Below, in pieces: positions 1 through 10,250 of a DNA stretch of 64,000 bases (the stretch's first letter is position 1; each line of letters starts with the position of its first letter). Under the pieces are notes generated by a model. That model made no database searches and was not told the DNA's origin. It was given only the letters and a program-made list of their open reading frames with translations. Origin of the DNA: Euryodendron excelsum (Eukaryota > Streptophyta > Magnoliopsida > Ericales > Pentaphylacaceae); the NCBI GenBank assembly GCA_033060915.1, contig CM065381.1:30067836-30131835 (forward strand), written 5' to 3'. Made by a program: the position numbers and the translations under genes.

Positions 1-366
1 AAATATATTATCTATATATATATATATCTATATATCCATGACAAATTGATAGGCATTCTGCAAAATAAAAGGAATAAAGCCAATGTCTTCTTAATGCAAC
101 AAAGTTAAAAAAATAATTTATCAAATGTTAACATCTGTTTAAGTGCAATACGAATCTAATCAAAATAAGACTTCAAGGATCAAGAACTTCCCTGTTCAGA
201 ACCCGTGTCTTTTCATTTGTATCCCTTACAAATTCAGATGAAAATGATTCAAAAAAGACTAATTATATGTCTCGCAAAGATTTAAGCACTTTCAACTTTG
301 AAGTAATAGCAACGTAATTACAAAGCTACAAAAGCATACTTACAACTTATTGTTGGTGTGCGCCAT
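1..366. other. AT-rich flank, no gene seen
   Basis: This stretch begins with a TA-rich simple sequence and shows no coding frame, RNA gene or repeat boundary that I can support. Confidence 0.6.
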
Positions 367-1222
367 AGGAGTAATGTTATACAAACAAGAATTTTGTATG
401 AAATTTTTATACAGTTTGTTAGAAAGTTGTGGCTATTTGTAGTATTTCATTTCAAATCAAAACACTTGCTATTTTGATATAATTTTAAAAATATCCTTAC
501 CACATCATTTGGTGGAGTTTTTTGTACAACAATTTTCTAAAAATAAAATTTTTCGGTGATAATTTATACAAAATTTGTGTGCAGAATCATATAGTTGAAT
601 GGGACAAATGTTCTGTAATAAGGTAAGATTAATTATAACACTAGGATTTAAACATTAAAGTGTAAAACCCTACATAGAGAGTAAAAGATCATAATGTAAT
701 CTAAAAACATTTGTACTACCTACTTACTAAATCTTTATCTAGTTGAATGAGAGTCGTTCCACTTAAAACAAAAAGAAAGTGCTATTCTTACAGAAAATTA
801 TATAAAAAATAACACCAAAATGATGTGACAATAACATTTTTATAATTAAGTGTTATCATGATTGGTGTTTTGTTTTAGAATGAATGACTCTTATTCAATT
901 ATATCATTCTAGTGATAAATTATATATGAATTATCTAATTGCATAGCACTACCCTAAAACAAAAGGAAAATATTATCCTTACAAAAAAATTCATATATAA
1001 CCTCTCACCAAAATGATGTGGCAGTAGTAGTTTTATAATTAAAAGTCTTTATGGTGGGTGTTTTGTATTGAACTGAGAAGCTCTTATTCAGACACAGTAT
1101 TATGTATGAATTTTGTATTTGTGTATCATTTATCCAAAATAAAATACCACTTAGGATGACTTTTAATTATAAACACACTATTGCTATATCATCTTGGTAG
1201 ATTTTTTGTACAGGATTTCTAA
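367..1222. repeat. cluster of MITE-like repeat copies
   Basis: At least three related copies of a unit of about 180 bp are visible: one inverted (about 367-545), two in direct tandem (about 775-955 and 956-1137) and a partial inverted one (about 1138-1222). Shared landmarks are a CACCAAAATGATGTG core, a TTTTATAATTAA segment about 20 bp later, a GGTGTTTTGT segment, and an AT-rich end that includes ATGAATT. A further copy sits at 24868-25063. No coding capacity is seen. Recurrence in both orientations suggests a non-autonomous DNA element, but I could not fix terminal inverted repeats or target duplications. Confidence 0.5.
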
Positions 1223-1259
1223 AAGAGTACGAAATTTTCAAATTAGTTGGATTTACTTT

Positions 1260-2162
1260 TACTTCCAATTAATCAACCTAATTAATCACATACTAAGCTA
1301 AAATCACATGCAAAGATAATAAAACAACCACACAATGAACGCATTATTTTTGCATGGAAAACCAATACAGGAAAAACTTTATCAACTCAAAACTCACAAA
1401 TCTAAATTGAATTGAATTTTCTCACACCTATCGCGCTTCACCATTCTCTTATGCTTAGACCATGACAAGAACCATGCTACGAATACCCAATGTTGATGCT
1501 CCACCAAGACTAACCTTTGTTGACGATTTGAAATTCTTCATCTTACTAAGAAGTGAGCAAAGGTTATGAAGACTTTAGAAATCACCTTAGATGTGTATAG
1601 AAGTTATAAGAATTGCCTCCAACCCTAAATGGGCATTTGATGTATATAGAAAACCCCAAAAACGCATCCAAAACGGAAGTTCCAAAACTAGAAGTTTTAA
1701 TAGTCGCTCTAGCAGGAAGAGGGCAGAAAAGAGCAAACCTCTTCGCTCTAGTGACAAGAGAACGAGACTAGAGTGAACGCCATTATTGAACTTTTGATAA
1801 AAAAACTATTTCTTTGCTATAGAGAGAAGAGAGCGAACCTCGCTCTAGCAAGAGAAGGGCGCAAGAAAGCGAAGGCTTTTCATAATTCCTCACAAGCCTT
1901 TCTTTGCTCTAGCTAGAGAAGAGCAGGAAGAGAGCAAAGCTCACTACCTTCAAATAATTGTTAACAAGCTTTTCTTTACTCTAGCCAAAGAAGATTGGAA
2001 AGAGAGCGAAGCTTGCTGTATTCAAGTTACTGAGCCTTTAACAAGAGAATTCAAGCTAACCTTAGATATTAACCATCTAACTTGCACTTACATGGGAAAA
2101 AAGGGATGATTTTACAAATAAAGTTTTGGTCAACAGCTTTGTCAAATTACAATGATCTAACA
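1260..2162 (-). repeat. Ty1/copia LTR, minus orientation (left end uncertain)
   Basis: The right edge is set by TGTTAGATC (read on the minus strand) ending at 2162, directly followed by a purine tract on the minus strand (2163-2177), as expected where a polypurine tract abuts a 3' LTR. Internal features resemble the other copia LTRs here, including the text around 1300-1420 that is echoed at about 26450-26600 and 28760-28880. The left boundary is not visible. A second minus-strand copia element is inserted into the adjoining internal sequence at 2657. Confidence 0.45.
1711..2040. repeat. imperfect repeats with GCTCTAG / AGAGCGAA motifs
   Basis: About three to four degenerate copies of a unit near 100-115 bp contain GCTCTAGC, AGAGAAGAGC and AGAGAGCGAAGC blocks. 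They lie inside the copia LTR. A frame of 61 codons at 1591-1776 crosses them, but its Arg/Ser composition is explained by the repeat, so I do not call it a gene. Confidence 0.5.
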
Positions 2163-2656
2163 ATCTCCCATTTTGACAAATCCTATGACAAAACCAATAT
2201 CCAATCCTTAATTCAAAATTCAACAACCTAATCACCATGAGTTTTGATGATCCAACAAGAAATCAACTTGCACAAAATCAAACTTAAACCAAGGCATAAA
2301 ATCATTGAAGCTCAAATCACAAATTAGAAAACATATTAAATCCATGAACCAAGATAGATATTAGATATAAACTCAAACTCCATCTAACAAAGTTAACAAC
2401 CTTAACTCCGAATCAGCAAACAAGATACAAAGATATAAACATGGTAAACCATTATCCAAAATTCAAAATCATCTCCCCCTTTTTGTCACAAGATTGACAA
2501 AGGGTGCCAATCAAACCAAAGTATCTTAAGAGAGGACAAAACAAGATATATTCCCAATTATCATTCAATTTAACATATAGAATCTAGTTTGTGATAAATA
2601 AAGGCAAATAAGAAAATCAACTCATATCCCAATTAGAAAAACCAAACTCTCCCTTA
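2163..2656 (-). other. 3' internal non-coding part of a copia element
   Basis: No coding sequence is seen. On the minus strand the stretch holds purine tracts, at 2163-2177 and about 2471-2485 (AAAAAGGGGGAGA type), typical of the region just upstream of a copia 3' LTR. It ends at 2652-2656 with CCTTA, the left copy of the 5-bp duplication made by the element at 2657-10015. The right copy (CCTCA) is at 10016-10020, so this element presumably continues there. Confidence 0.4.
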
Positions 2657-2946
2657 TGTTGGCCCAAGTAGGCAACTCAAGAGGGGGGTGAATTCAGTTT
2701 TATAGAATTTATATCAAATAATGCAATTAAAAATTGATTGAGTAATATAACAGTGACTAATCAAAGTAAACAGACAATAGAATGCAATACAAGCAGTGAG
2801 AGAGTGTTATTCATTGTACAACCACAACCACATGATTTTGAAATCACATTATAATCTAACCTGCACACTTAATTGAAATCATTAGATAACAAGCACATGA
2901 TTTTGTTATCATCGAAATCAATATAGAGATCAACCTTGACTCAACA
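2657..2946 (-). repeat. 3' LTR of the Sirevirus-like element, internally deleted and rearranged
   Basis: Positions 2657-2800 match 7718-7861 closely and 2836-2946 match the distal end of the long LTR (about 9910-10015). About 2 kb present in the other LTR is absent. At the deletion junction, 2801-2821 (AGAGTGTTATTCATTGTACA) is the reverse complement of sequence found at about 8279-8301 of the long LTR. The deletion was therefore accompanied by a short inversion. Confidence 0.75.
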
Positions 2947-3690
2947 ATCTCCCCCTTTTTGATGATGACAAAACCTTAAAAATATATGCAATTCAGCTCA
3001 ATATAAATGAAGCATATCAAATTAAGAATACTTTTTACATATTATATTTCTTTCCCTTTTTTATACATTTTCATAGAGTATTTCTCCCCCTTTTTGTCAA
3101 TTAATCAAAAAGGGCTAGCAAAAAATCGAATGCAAATGTAGAGTAGAAAACATTCATGCATATTTCAGATTTTCTCTTTAAAAAAATATTTCTCCCCCTA
3201 TGGAAGATATAAAATCATCTACACAAATATTTCTCTCCTGTTTTTATATAGATTATTTATCCCCCTTAATAGAGGAGTTCTCTTTGATATGGCATATAAA
3301 GAAACCTTTATGAATTTAAACAATATACTCAAAATCAAATAGGCTAAGGATGTGCAACATCAGAAAAATATAGAGAAAGTGAGAGTTTCATACCAATCAT
3401 TTGCTCCTCCTTGATTTGGTACAATGTGCGTTAGAGTAGTTTTCAACAGATTCAGAGTATACAAAATAGTCATGCTCTTGCTCCCCCTTTCTTACCAAAC
3501 ATATGCTCCAGATTATGTTTTAGATTCAGGGCAAAGCAAACTTGAACTCAGATTGTCAAGGCATGTTGGTACTTGGAAGTTCAGAATATTCATGCTTCAT
3601 TTATTTCTTTGGAAGCTTCATTGCTCATGCTTCACTGCATTATATTCACGCTCCCATTTTCTCATCAAACAAATGCTCCCCTTTTCTTTT
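2947..3690 (-). promoter_or_regulatory. reiterated polypurine tracts near the 3' LTR
   Basis: Immediately inside the short LTR, the minus strand reads AAAAAGGGGGAGA (2947-2960), the expected primer for plus-strand DNA synthesis. Similar purine tracts recur at about 3083-3095, 3190-3200, 3260-3267, 3481-3490 and 3676-3686. Reiterated tracts upstream of the 3' LTR have been reported for Sireviruses. Frames in this stretch (for example 3424-3735) have no recognisable protein features. Confidence 0.5.
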
Positions 3691-4433
3691 GCAGTTGATG
3701 CCTCATTGCAATATAACTCCTTTGTAGTCATTTAGTCATTTAGTAAAAGAAAATGAAAACTAAAAGGTAACATGTGTTGCAAGTCAATTATACTCAGTAA
3801 TACATTGAGGAGTGATTATTAAGGAGTGTTCTCTCTTCCTTGTGATCTTTTTGAGAATAATTTTTCTCCCTTCTTGTCTAATCCTCAAAAAGAGGAGTAA
3901 TAGTTGGAGAAAAATAGACAGGTACAACAGCAACAATATTAAGATGGAATGATAATTCTTGAGAGTGTATCAGTAACCAAATAACATAGAAAGTTCATTC
4001 AAATACTTAAGATATTAATCCATCAAAATCAAGAAGAATGATAATTATTCAAACTATTCTAACAAGCATTCAAAATATCGAAAACAGGTTATAAACATTA
4101 AGCATTCACAAATTGATGCATGATAAATATTTTATTGAGATTATGATCTATATGATCAAAAAATTAAAGTGCAGCAATTTAATGCTAATGCAAACTCGTG
4201 CAAGTGAGGATTGGGTCATATCATTTGGATCGTTGGATAGTTTGGAAGATAAGGTTTTCGGTCTAAGATAGGATGGCCTTGGTAGAATAGGCATCCATAT
4301 AAAGATATGCAAAATAAGTTACCATCATTTAAAATATACAAATGTATGATGATGATGTATGCTCATGCAAATTTTGGTGAAGGAAACTAGGTTATGTCTG
4401 CTAGGTCTTCGGGAGTATTGGAGAATGTCGAGG
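3691..4433. other. non-coding interior of the copia element
   Basis: AT-rich sequence with no supported gene. It lies between the reiterated purine tracts and the degraded extra frame of the Sirevirus-like element. Confidence 0.5.
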
Positions 4434-5352
4434 TTAAAATTCTAGGCTAAAAAGAATATTGCTTGGTAGGAGGGACTGATGGTTGTTTTTCAACAGGAGA
4501 GTGTTTGTCAACAAGAGGTTTGGCTTGTTGTGCTGGATTAGCAAACTCTTCAGATTTTTCTTGTGGAGGCAGAGAAGACTGTCCTCTATTTTTGCTGCTG
4601 CTGCTGCAAAGTAAAGAGTTTTGTAGTTATTTCCAAGAATCAAGGCAATGTGCTTCCCAATATGCTCAGTGGTGATCTACAAAATATCCTCTTTCACTTT
4701 CTTCTCCAAGCTCATCAATTCATTGTTCACCTTTATGTTGATTTTTGTGAACATCTCTTCTTGACGTTCCCTCATCATATTCATCAACACATCATATTGC
4801 CCATGTCTAGTGTTTAGAACCATTTCATATAACCGCCTTGCAGTTCCACAAGTTCTAGAAGGTCTAGCCCTGTTTGAAATTTCCATTAAGAAATGAATTT
4901 GCTTTGGAGTTCTTGAAATTTCTTCTTCTTTGCTTCAGAAGTTCCTCTTGATGGGAGTATCCTCCCCCTTAGAATGATATCTGGTTCTTGCTTTAAAATC
5001 CAAACATTTGTTTCATCATTCAACTGGTATCTCATTCTCTTTAGAGTAGACTGGTTATATTCATCAGTCTTTGACATCACTTCCTTCTTTGTTTCTCCTT
5101 TGAATCATATCCCATAATTTCTTTTTTATAACTTTCTCCTTGACTCCTTTCTTCTTTGTGAGAGGTTTGGGTAGATAAAGATTGATTTGAAAATTTTGAA
5201 TGGGTAGAATAAGAGGCAAAAGTCATTCTTGATGTTTGAAAATGCAATTGATAAAGATTGGTTAATAATGAGGCTTGAAATCCATGCATAATGTATGTAT
5301 ATAATTGATGCAAATAAGACTCAACTACATTTATAAATATACCAAGGTTCAA
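4434..5352 (-). pseudogene. degraded extra 3' frame of the copia element (env-like position)
   Basis: Consecutive overlapping minus-strand frames (about 5352-5077, 5080-4886, 4886-4677, 4643-4434) appear to be one former protein broken by frameshifts and stops. They are charged and helix-forming; the 4886-4677 part (RRLYEMV, then MMRERQEEMFTKI) looks coiled-coil. A Gln/Ala-rich run follows near 4600. I recognise no catalytic motif. Position downstream of pol remnants and before the 3' LTR corresponds to the extra, sometimes called env-like, frame of Sireviruses, but an unrelated captured fragment is possible. Confidence 0.35.
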
Positions 5353-5404
5353 GGGGATGACTCATTTTTCTGCTTAAAAAGCTTTTTGAACTATCTGTCA
5401 ACAG

Positions 5405-5507
5405 GAGTCGACTCTTTTGACAAGAGGAGTCGACTCTTTTCAACAGATGACTTCTGGGACTAATTTCAGAATCCAGAGGTCGACTCTTTGAAGGCATGAG
5501 TCGACTC
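5405..5507. repeat. cluster of GAGTCGACTC palindromes (internal copy)
   Basis: Perfect GAGTCGACTC occurs at 5405-5414, 5427-5436 and 5498-5507, with a variant at 5478-5486, each followed by TTT. The same motif array is present in the long LTR at 8539-8758. It probably marks an LTR-derived fragment lodged inside the element. Confidence 0.6.
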
Positions 5508-5796
5508 TTTTTCTCATGAAATGCAAAAATATTTTTTAAATGGCATGAAATGCAGCAAATAGACTTGTAATTGATTTCAAAATGTTCATATGCATTGTCA
5601 AATGTATATAACAACCTAAGTACTCAAGATAATGAATTGCTCATGCTCAATATGAAATACATAGCATATATATATCATCAAAATGAAATAAATTAAAGGA
5701 TTACACATGTTTAATACTCTTAACAGTCAATATGTGTGATTCTTTAGGAATGACAAGAAATCTTGCATAAATATACATATTAAACATGATATATAT
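5508..5796. other. AT-rich stretch, nothing supported
   Basis: No coding frame or RNA gene is supported between the palindrome cluster and the RT/RNase H scrap. Confidence 0.5.
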
Positions 5797-6000
5797 TTAG
5801 CTAGCAGTGAGATATAACAAGAATCCTATCATGCTTCTATAAAGTTTAGTATTAAGAGAAATTCCTTGATCATCATCATCCAACTTAGTTGATGTAGCTG
5901 TAGGATTGCTTAATATATTTGAGTTTCTCACATCAAATCTTTTGAGTAGGTCTCTAATGTACATGACTTTGATTCTATAATATTTCTTCCAGTTATATAC
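5797..6000 (-). pseudogene. copia reverse transcriptase C-terminal remnant
   Basis: The minus-strand frame contains YIRDLLKRF, a serine/threonine-rich TSTKLD segment with an acidic run, and LYRSMIGFLLYLTAS. These are the characteristic end of the copia RT and its junction to RNase H. It stops where the family would continue into the RNase H domain. Upstream it is fused after a short unrecognised stretch to the gag end (about 6100), showing that protease, integrase and the RT catalytic core have been deleted. Confidence 0.75.
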
Positions 6001-6080
6001 TTTGAGAAGCCGCCTTCCAAATGCCAACAATCCTTCTTGACTTAGGATTGGATTGTAGGCAAACCTACAATGAGAACAAT

Positions 6081-7661
6081 TCAAGTTTTGTTCTTTGGTA
6101 CCCAAATCATCTTGGGTCCTTGGGGGTTAGTATTCAATGTTCCTTTTGGAACCAAAATCTTCTTATGAGCATATGATTTTTGCATTGCAAAACATTGATT
6201 TGCAATATGACCTTTCTTATGGCAATAAAAACAAGTAATCTGAGATTTTCTCAAGGGGGCCTCAAAATGATTTTTGAAAGCCTTTTTCTTCTTGAAAGGA
6301 TTATAACCTATTCCAGCCTTGTCAAGAGAGCACTTTTGTTTACCAAGCATAGCATTAAGATTTTCTTTCCCATCAACACACTTTGCAAGAGATTTTTCTA
6401 AGTCTTTTACTTTTTCTTTCAAAACAGAATTTTCCTTCTTCAAAAGTTCATTTGTAGATTGTAAATCCTCATTTTGTTTTGTAAGAGAAGTAATCATCTT
6501 TTTGAGTAAACCATTTTTTATACCAGATTTCTTAAATTCAGTAAGCAAATCATCAAATGCATATTGTAATTCATTAAAAGTAAAATCAGAATTTGTTACC
6601 TCATTTTCTTCTTCATCTCCATGAGCCATTAGACATAAATTGGCCACTGCTTCAATTTCAGATTCCTCATCCGAGCTGGAGCTTTCAATGTCACTCCATG
6701 TTGCAACCAGTGCTTTTGCTCATTTGCGTTTCTTCCATCTCTTTTCAAGTTGTGGACATTCAAGTTTGATGTGTCCAGGCCTTTTGCATTCAAAGCAAAT
6801 GATAGAAGAGTTATTCTTGCTAGAATCTCCTTTAGGTTCGTGCTTATTTCCTCCTCTCCATTTTCTTTTCAAGAATTTCTTAAATTTCCTTATAAGCACA
6901 GTAACTTCTTCTTCATTTTCTTCATCACTGTCAGATTCATTTTCAGGTGTGGTAGACTTGAGTGCAATAGATTTCTTCTTCTTGTCCTCATCTTCTTGAA
7001 CATTTTGGTTTTGGGTCAGCTCATAAGTCATGAGAGATCCAAGTAATTCCTCAAGTGGCAAAGTGTTAAGATCCTTTGCTTCTTGTATAGCAGTCACCTT
7101 AGATTCTCATGCCTTTGTCAAAGTTCTAAGAATCTTTCTCACCTGCTCACTATTAGAATAGATCTTTCCTAGAGATTTCAATCAATTAATAATATCAGTA
7201 AATCGTGTAAACATTTCAGTAATAGATTCTCCTGATAACATTCTAAACATTTCATAATCATGCATAAGAATGTTAATTTTCGATTCCTTAACTTGGTTAG
7301 TACCTTCATGAGTAACCTCTAATTTATCCCAAATTTCTTTAGCAAATTCACAAGTAGATATCCTATTAAATTCATTTGGGTCTAATGCACAATATAATAA
7401 ATTCATAGCCTTAGCATTCATTTGCATCAGCCATAAATCAGATTCATCCCATTCATTTTCTGGTTTGATAATAGTCACTGTTTCTATTATTTTTGTAGGG
7501 ACTTTAAGACCATTTAAAATAATCCTTCATAACTCATAATTCATAGATTGTATGTAAATTTTCATTCTATTTTTCCAATAGTTATAATTTATTCCATTAA
7601 ACAAAGGTGGTCTACTAGTAGATTGACCCTCAACTAGAAAGCTTCCAAATGTGGTTGCCAT
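6081..7661 (-). pseudogene. copia gag with two CCHC zinc knuckles, broken
   Basis: Gag forms the capsid-like particle that packages element RNA. The frame starts with ATG at 7661-7659, shortly after the LTR and primer-binding site. The N-terminal part (7661-7182) resembles the copia gag polypeptide domain, including ENEWDESDLWLMQMNAKAMN. One zinc knuckle, CFECKRPGHIKLEC, lies near 6800-6760; a second, CFYCHKKGHIANQC, lies near 6230-6190 after a coiled-coil region (about 6560-6370). A WVPK motif near the end is common in this family. Frame-breaking stops occur near 7528 (a Trp-to-stop type change), near 7180 and near 7100, so no intact protein can be made. Confidence 0.8.
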
Positions 7662-7694
7662 GGATCAACTCTAAGGATGTTAAGCCTTTAAAAT

Positions 7695-7717
7695 AGAGTA
7701 CTAGCTCTATACCAATT
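7695..7717 (-). promoter_or_regulatory. primer-binding site, initiator Met tRNA type
   Basis: Read on the minus strand just after the LTR end, TGGTATAGAGC matches the usual copia site TGGTATCAGAGC with one base missing. Reverse transcription would be primed here by initiator methionine tRNA. Confidence 0.75.
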
Positions 7718-10015
7718 GTTGGCCCAAGTAGGCAATTCAAGAGGGGGGTGAATTGGGTTTTATAGAATTTATATCAAACAATGCAACTAAAAATTGATTG
7801 AGTAATATAACAATGACTAATCAAAGTAAACAAACAATAGAATGCAATACAAGCAGTGAGCAATCAAGCAAACAAATAATAAGATGTAATGCAAGGAAGT
7901 AATATGAGCAAAGAGATAAAGAACACCAAATTTATAGAGATTCGGCCAAACCTTGCCTATGTCCTCTCTTCCTCGATTCTCTCGAAGGTATTCCACTATG
8001 TAAACTTTCCTTACACAGCTGCTAGTTTTTCTCCAAGTGCCTTGCTCACTCTTACAAGAGCTCTTCCCCAAGCTCTCAAAACCCAAGAGATTTCGTCCAA
8101 GCTTCTCTCAAACTTACGAGTGATTTTGTCCAAGCTTCACTCAAACTTACAAGAGATTTTGTCCAAGCTTCTCTCAAACTTACAAGTGTTTTTTCCAAGC
8201 TACACTCAAACCTACAAGTGTTTTTCTCAAGAACACTCAAACTCACAAGTTTACAAACCAACCCAATTATAGATAAAGATTGTACAATGAATAAAACTCT
8301 CTCAAAGAGTAGATATATAAATTTTCAGCTTACTCAAGAACCCCCTAAATGCAGGAGATGAAATCTCACTTGTAGCTCTTAATCTTATGTTCTTCTTGTG
8401 TTCTTCTTGCACCAATATATGTTGAGGATCTTGTATATATAGCCTTGAATCTATTTTAGCCGTTGGAGAAGTATGGGAGTTGATTTGGTGGCAGATCGGA
8501 CCATTACTCCTGTCAGAAAATATAGTCGTTGGTGTCAGGAGTCGACTCTTTTTGCATTTCAACAGATTTTTCAAGGCTCTGCCCAAATGAGTCGACTCTT
8601 TTGGGCCAGGGGTCGACTCTTTTTGTCTGAGACTGTAAAATCAACTCTCTGTTTGAATGAGTCAACTCTTTTAGCTTCATGGGTCGACTCTTTTTATCTC
8701 CAACAGATTTTTCAGCCTCTGTTTGAATGAGCGACTCTTTTGTGCTAGGGATCGACTCTTTTTAGGAAAATCCTTAACTTTTGCAATACTTCTTCAATCT
8801 TCTTCAATATCTTCAAGCTTTTTAATGATCATCCAACTAAGGCTTCTAAGGCTTGAAAAGACTTCTTCAAGGCGTGTTGACTTTAAGAACACTTTCAACT
8901 CTTCAATATGAAATCAATACACTTTTGATTACATTTAGAGTTCTTCAATCAACATCACTTCTTCCATTGATCTATGTTTTCTTCAAAATCTTCAAGAGAG
9001 CTTCCAAGACTTAAGATCTCTTTTCTTCAATTGATCTTTCATGCTTATTTGAACTTCTTCAATTTCTTTGCATGATCTTCATCAACTTGATTTCTTCTAT
9101 AACTTCTTCCATCTATTTAAGACTTCAACATAATCTTCAATGAAGCTTCCAACTCTTGAGATTTCTTATCAATACTTTCAAGAATCTTCAAATCTTCTAA
9201 GAAAGCTTCCATGTCTTTAAGTGAGTCTCTTCTTCTTCCATTCTTGCAAGACATCTTCAAATCTTCAAGGTGAGCTTCCATATCTTGTAAGAGTTATCTA
9301 AATGAGGTTGCAACTATGAGATTGCTGAATGTGTCAACTCATCATTCTCATTGTCTCCATTGTTTCTTGACAAGCTTCTTACCACAAGTTCTTCAATATC
9401 TTCAATGTGACGAGTTCTCCACTGTTACTTGACAAGCTTCAACTTGTTGCTCCCCCTTTCTTTTATGTTTTATGCCTCAATGCATTTTCTAGATTTAGAG
9501 CAGAACAAGCAACCAATTTAGAAGTTCATAGCATACATGATAATATAGTGGACTTGATATGGCCATGAGGATCGAGGGTCTTCATAGTGAAGTGTAAACC
9601 ATATTTGTATGGTGCCAGCTCTTCGGTCTTCAAGTCTACTTAAAATCCTTTGTTGTATTTGCACTTCTATTTGAACTTTAGTCTTTAAGAATTAATTCCA
9701 TGTCAACTTGAATACTTTTCAAATAATCTTGCTTGAGTGCTTTGCTTCTTTGAAACTTCTTGAATCATCATAAGATCTTCAGTCACTTGCATCCTTCTTT
9801 TCAATACTTGTTGAACTCCTTGAGCATCTTCAATCTCTTCAAGAATAAGATTGCCTAAGTAATCTTCTTATTTGATACTCAACCGATCAAGTCAATTATT
9901 TTCTTGTTATCACATGATTATAATCTAACCTACACACTTAATTGAAATCATTAGATAGCAACCACATAGTTTTGTTATCATCAAAATCAATATGGGGATC
10001 AACCTTGACTCAACA
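7718..10015 (-). repeat. 5' LTR of the Sirevirus-like element, 2298 bp
   Basis: Bounded by TGTTGGCCC at 7718 and CTCAACA at 10015 with inverted TG/CA ends. The first 150 bp and last 110 bp match the short LTR at 2657-2946. It contains a GAGTCGACTC array (8539-8758), about four copies of a TTTGTCCAAGCTTCTCTCAA-like phrase (8093-8210), and a long low-complexity stretch rich in CTTCAA (about 8770-9870). Frames at 7817-8911 follow these repeats and are not called as genes. Confidence 0.75.
8539..8758. repeat. array of GAGTCGACTC palindromes in the LTR
   Basis: Perfect copies lie at 8539-8548 and 8589-8598. One-base variants lie at 8610-8619, 8659-8668, 8681-8690, about 8729-8737 and 8750-8758. 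Most are followed by TTTT and separated by phrases including CAACAGATTTTTCA. The repetition of a CpG-centred palindrome in the likely U3 part of the LTR suggests protein binding or a methylation target, which is inference. Confidence 0.65.
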
Positions 10016-10250
10016 CCTCAACCAACGCCAGCTATGGTAAATATGACACAATCTGCTAAAGCATATCCTGCCATAGAACTTATGAACCAAATCAACAATT
10101 ACATCACCCTCATCCTGAATGATGGGCTCCCAAATCCTATGTCTAAAGAGAGTATATACACCATGTAAATTTCCTTCGTAAGGAATAATGTAGAATTAAT
10201 ATACAAATTCATATCAACCTTCTTTTCTATCTAAGACAATATTCACTGAC
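10016..10250 (+). other. short open stretch, origin unknown
   Basis: After the CCTCA target duplication, the plus strand stays open for about 50 codons (10018-10167, ending TAA), with MNQINNYITLILNDGLPNP visible. I do not recognise it. It may be coding sequence of the interrupted copia element or of a captured gene; chance openness is also possible. Confidence 0.2.

Larger units (their letters stand above)
2657..10015 (-). mobile_element. Sirevirus-like Ty1/copia retrotransposon, internally deleted
   Basis: Both ends share the LTR edges TGTTGGCCCAAGTAGGC and CTTGACTCAACA. The flanks CCTTA (2652-2656) and CCTCA (10016-10020) differ by one base and look like the target duplication. On the minus strand the order is long LTR (7718-10015), primer-binding site complementary to initiator Met tRNA, gag with zinc knuckles, a scrap of RT/RNase H, a degraded extra frame, reiterated polypurine tracts and a short LTR (2657-2946). 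Protease, integrase and the RT core are missing. The long LTR, two zinc knuckles, extra 3' frame and repeated purine tracts fit the Sirevirus (Maximus/SIRE) group; the lineage is inferred from motifs only. Confidence 0.8.

Noticed and set aside
3424..3735. 103-codon plus-strand frame
   Set aside because: Lies in the reiterated pyrimidine-tract region of a minus-strand copia element; hydrophobic composition follows the T-rich sequence.
6180..7046. Plus-strand frames over the gag region (73-119 codons)
   Set aside because: Antisense shadows of the copia gag, with Phe/Ser-rich composition mirroring its Lys/Glu codons.
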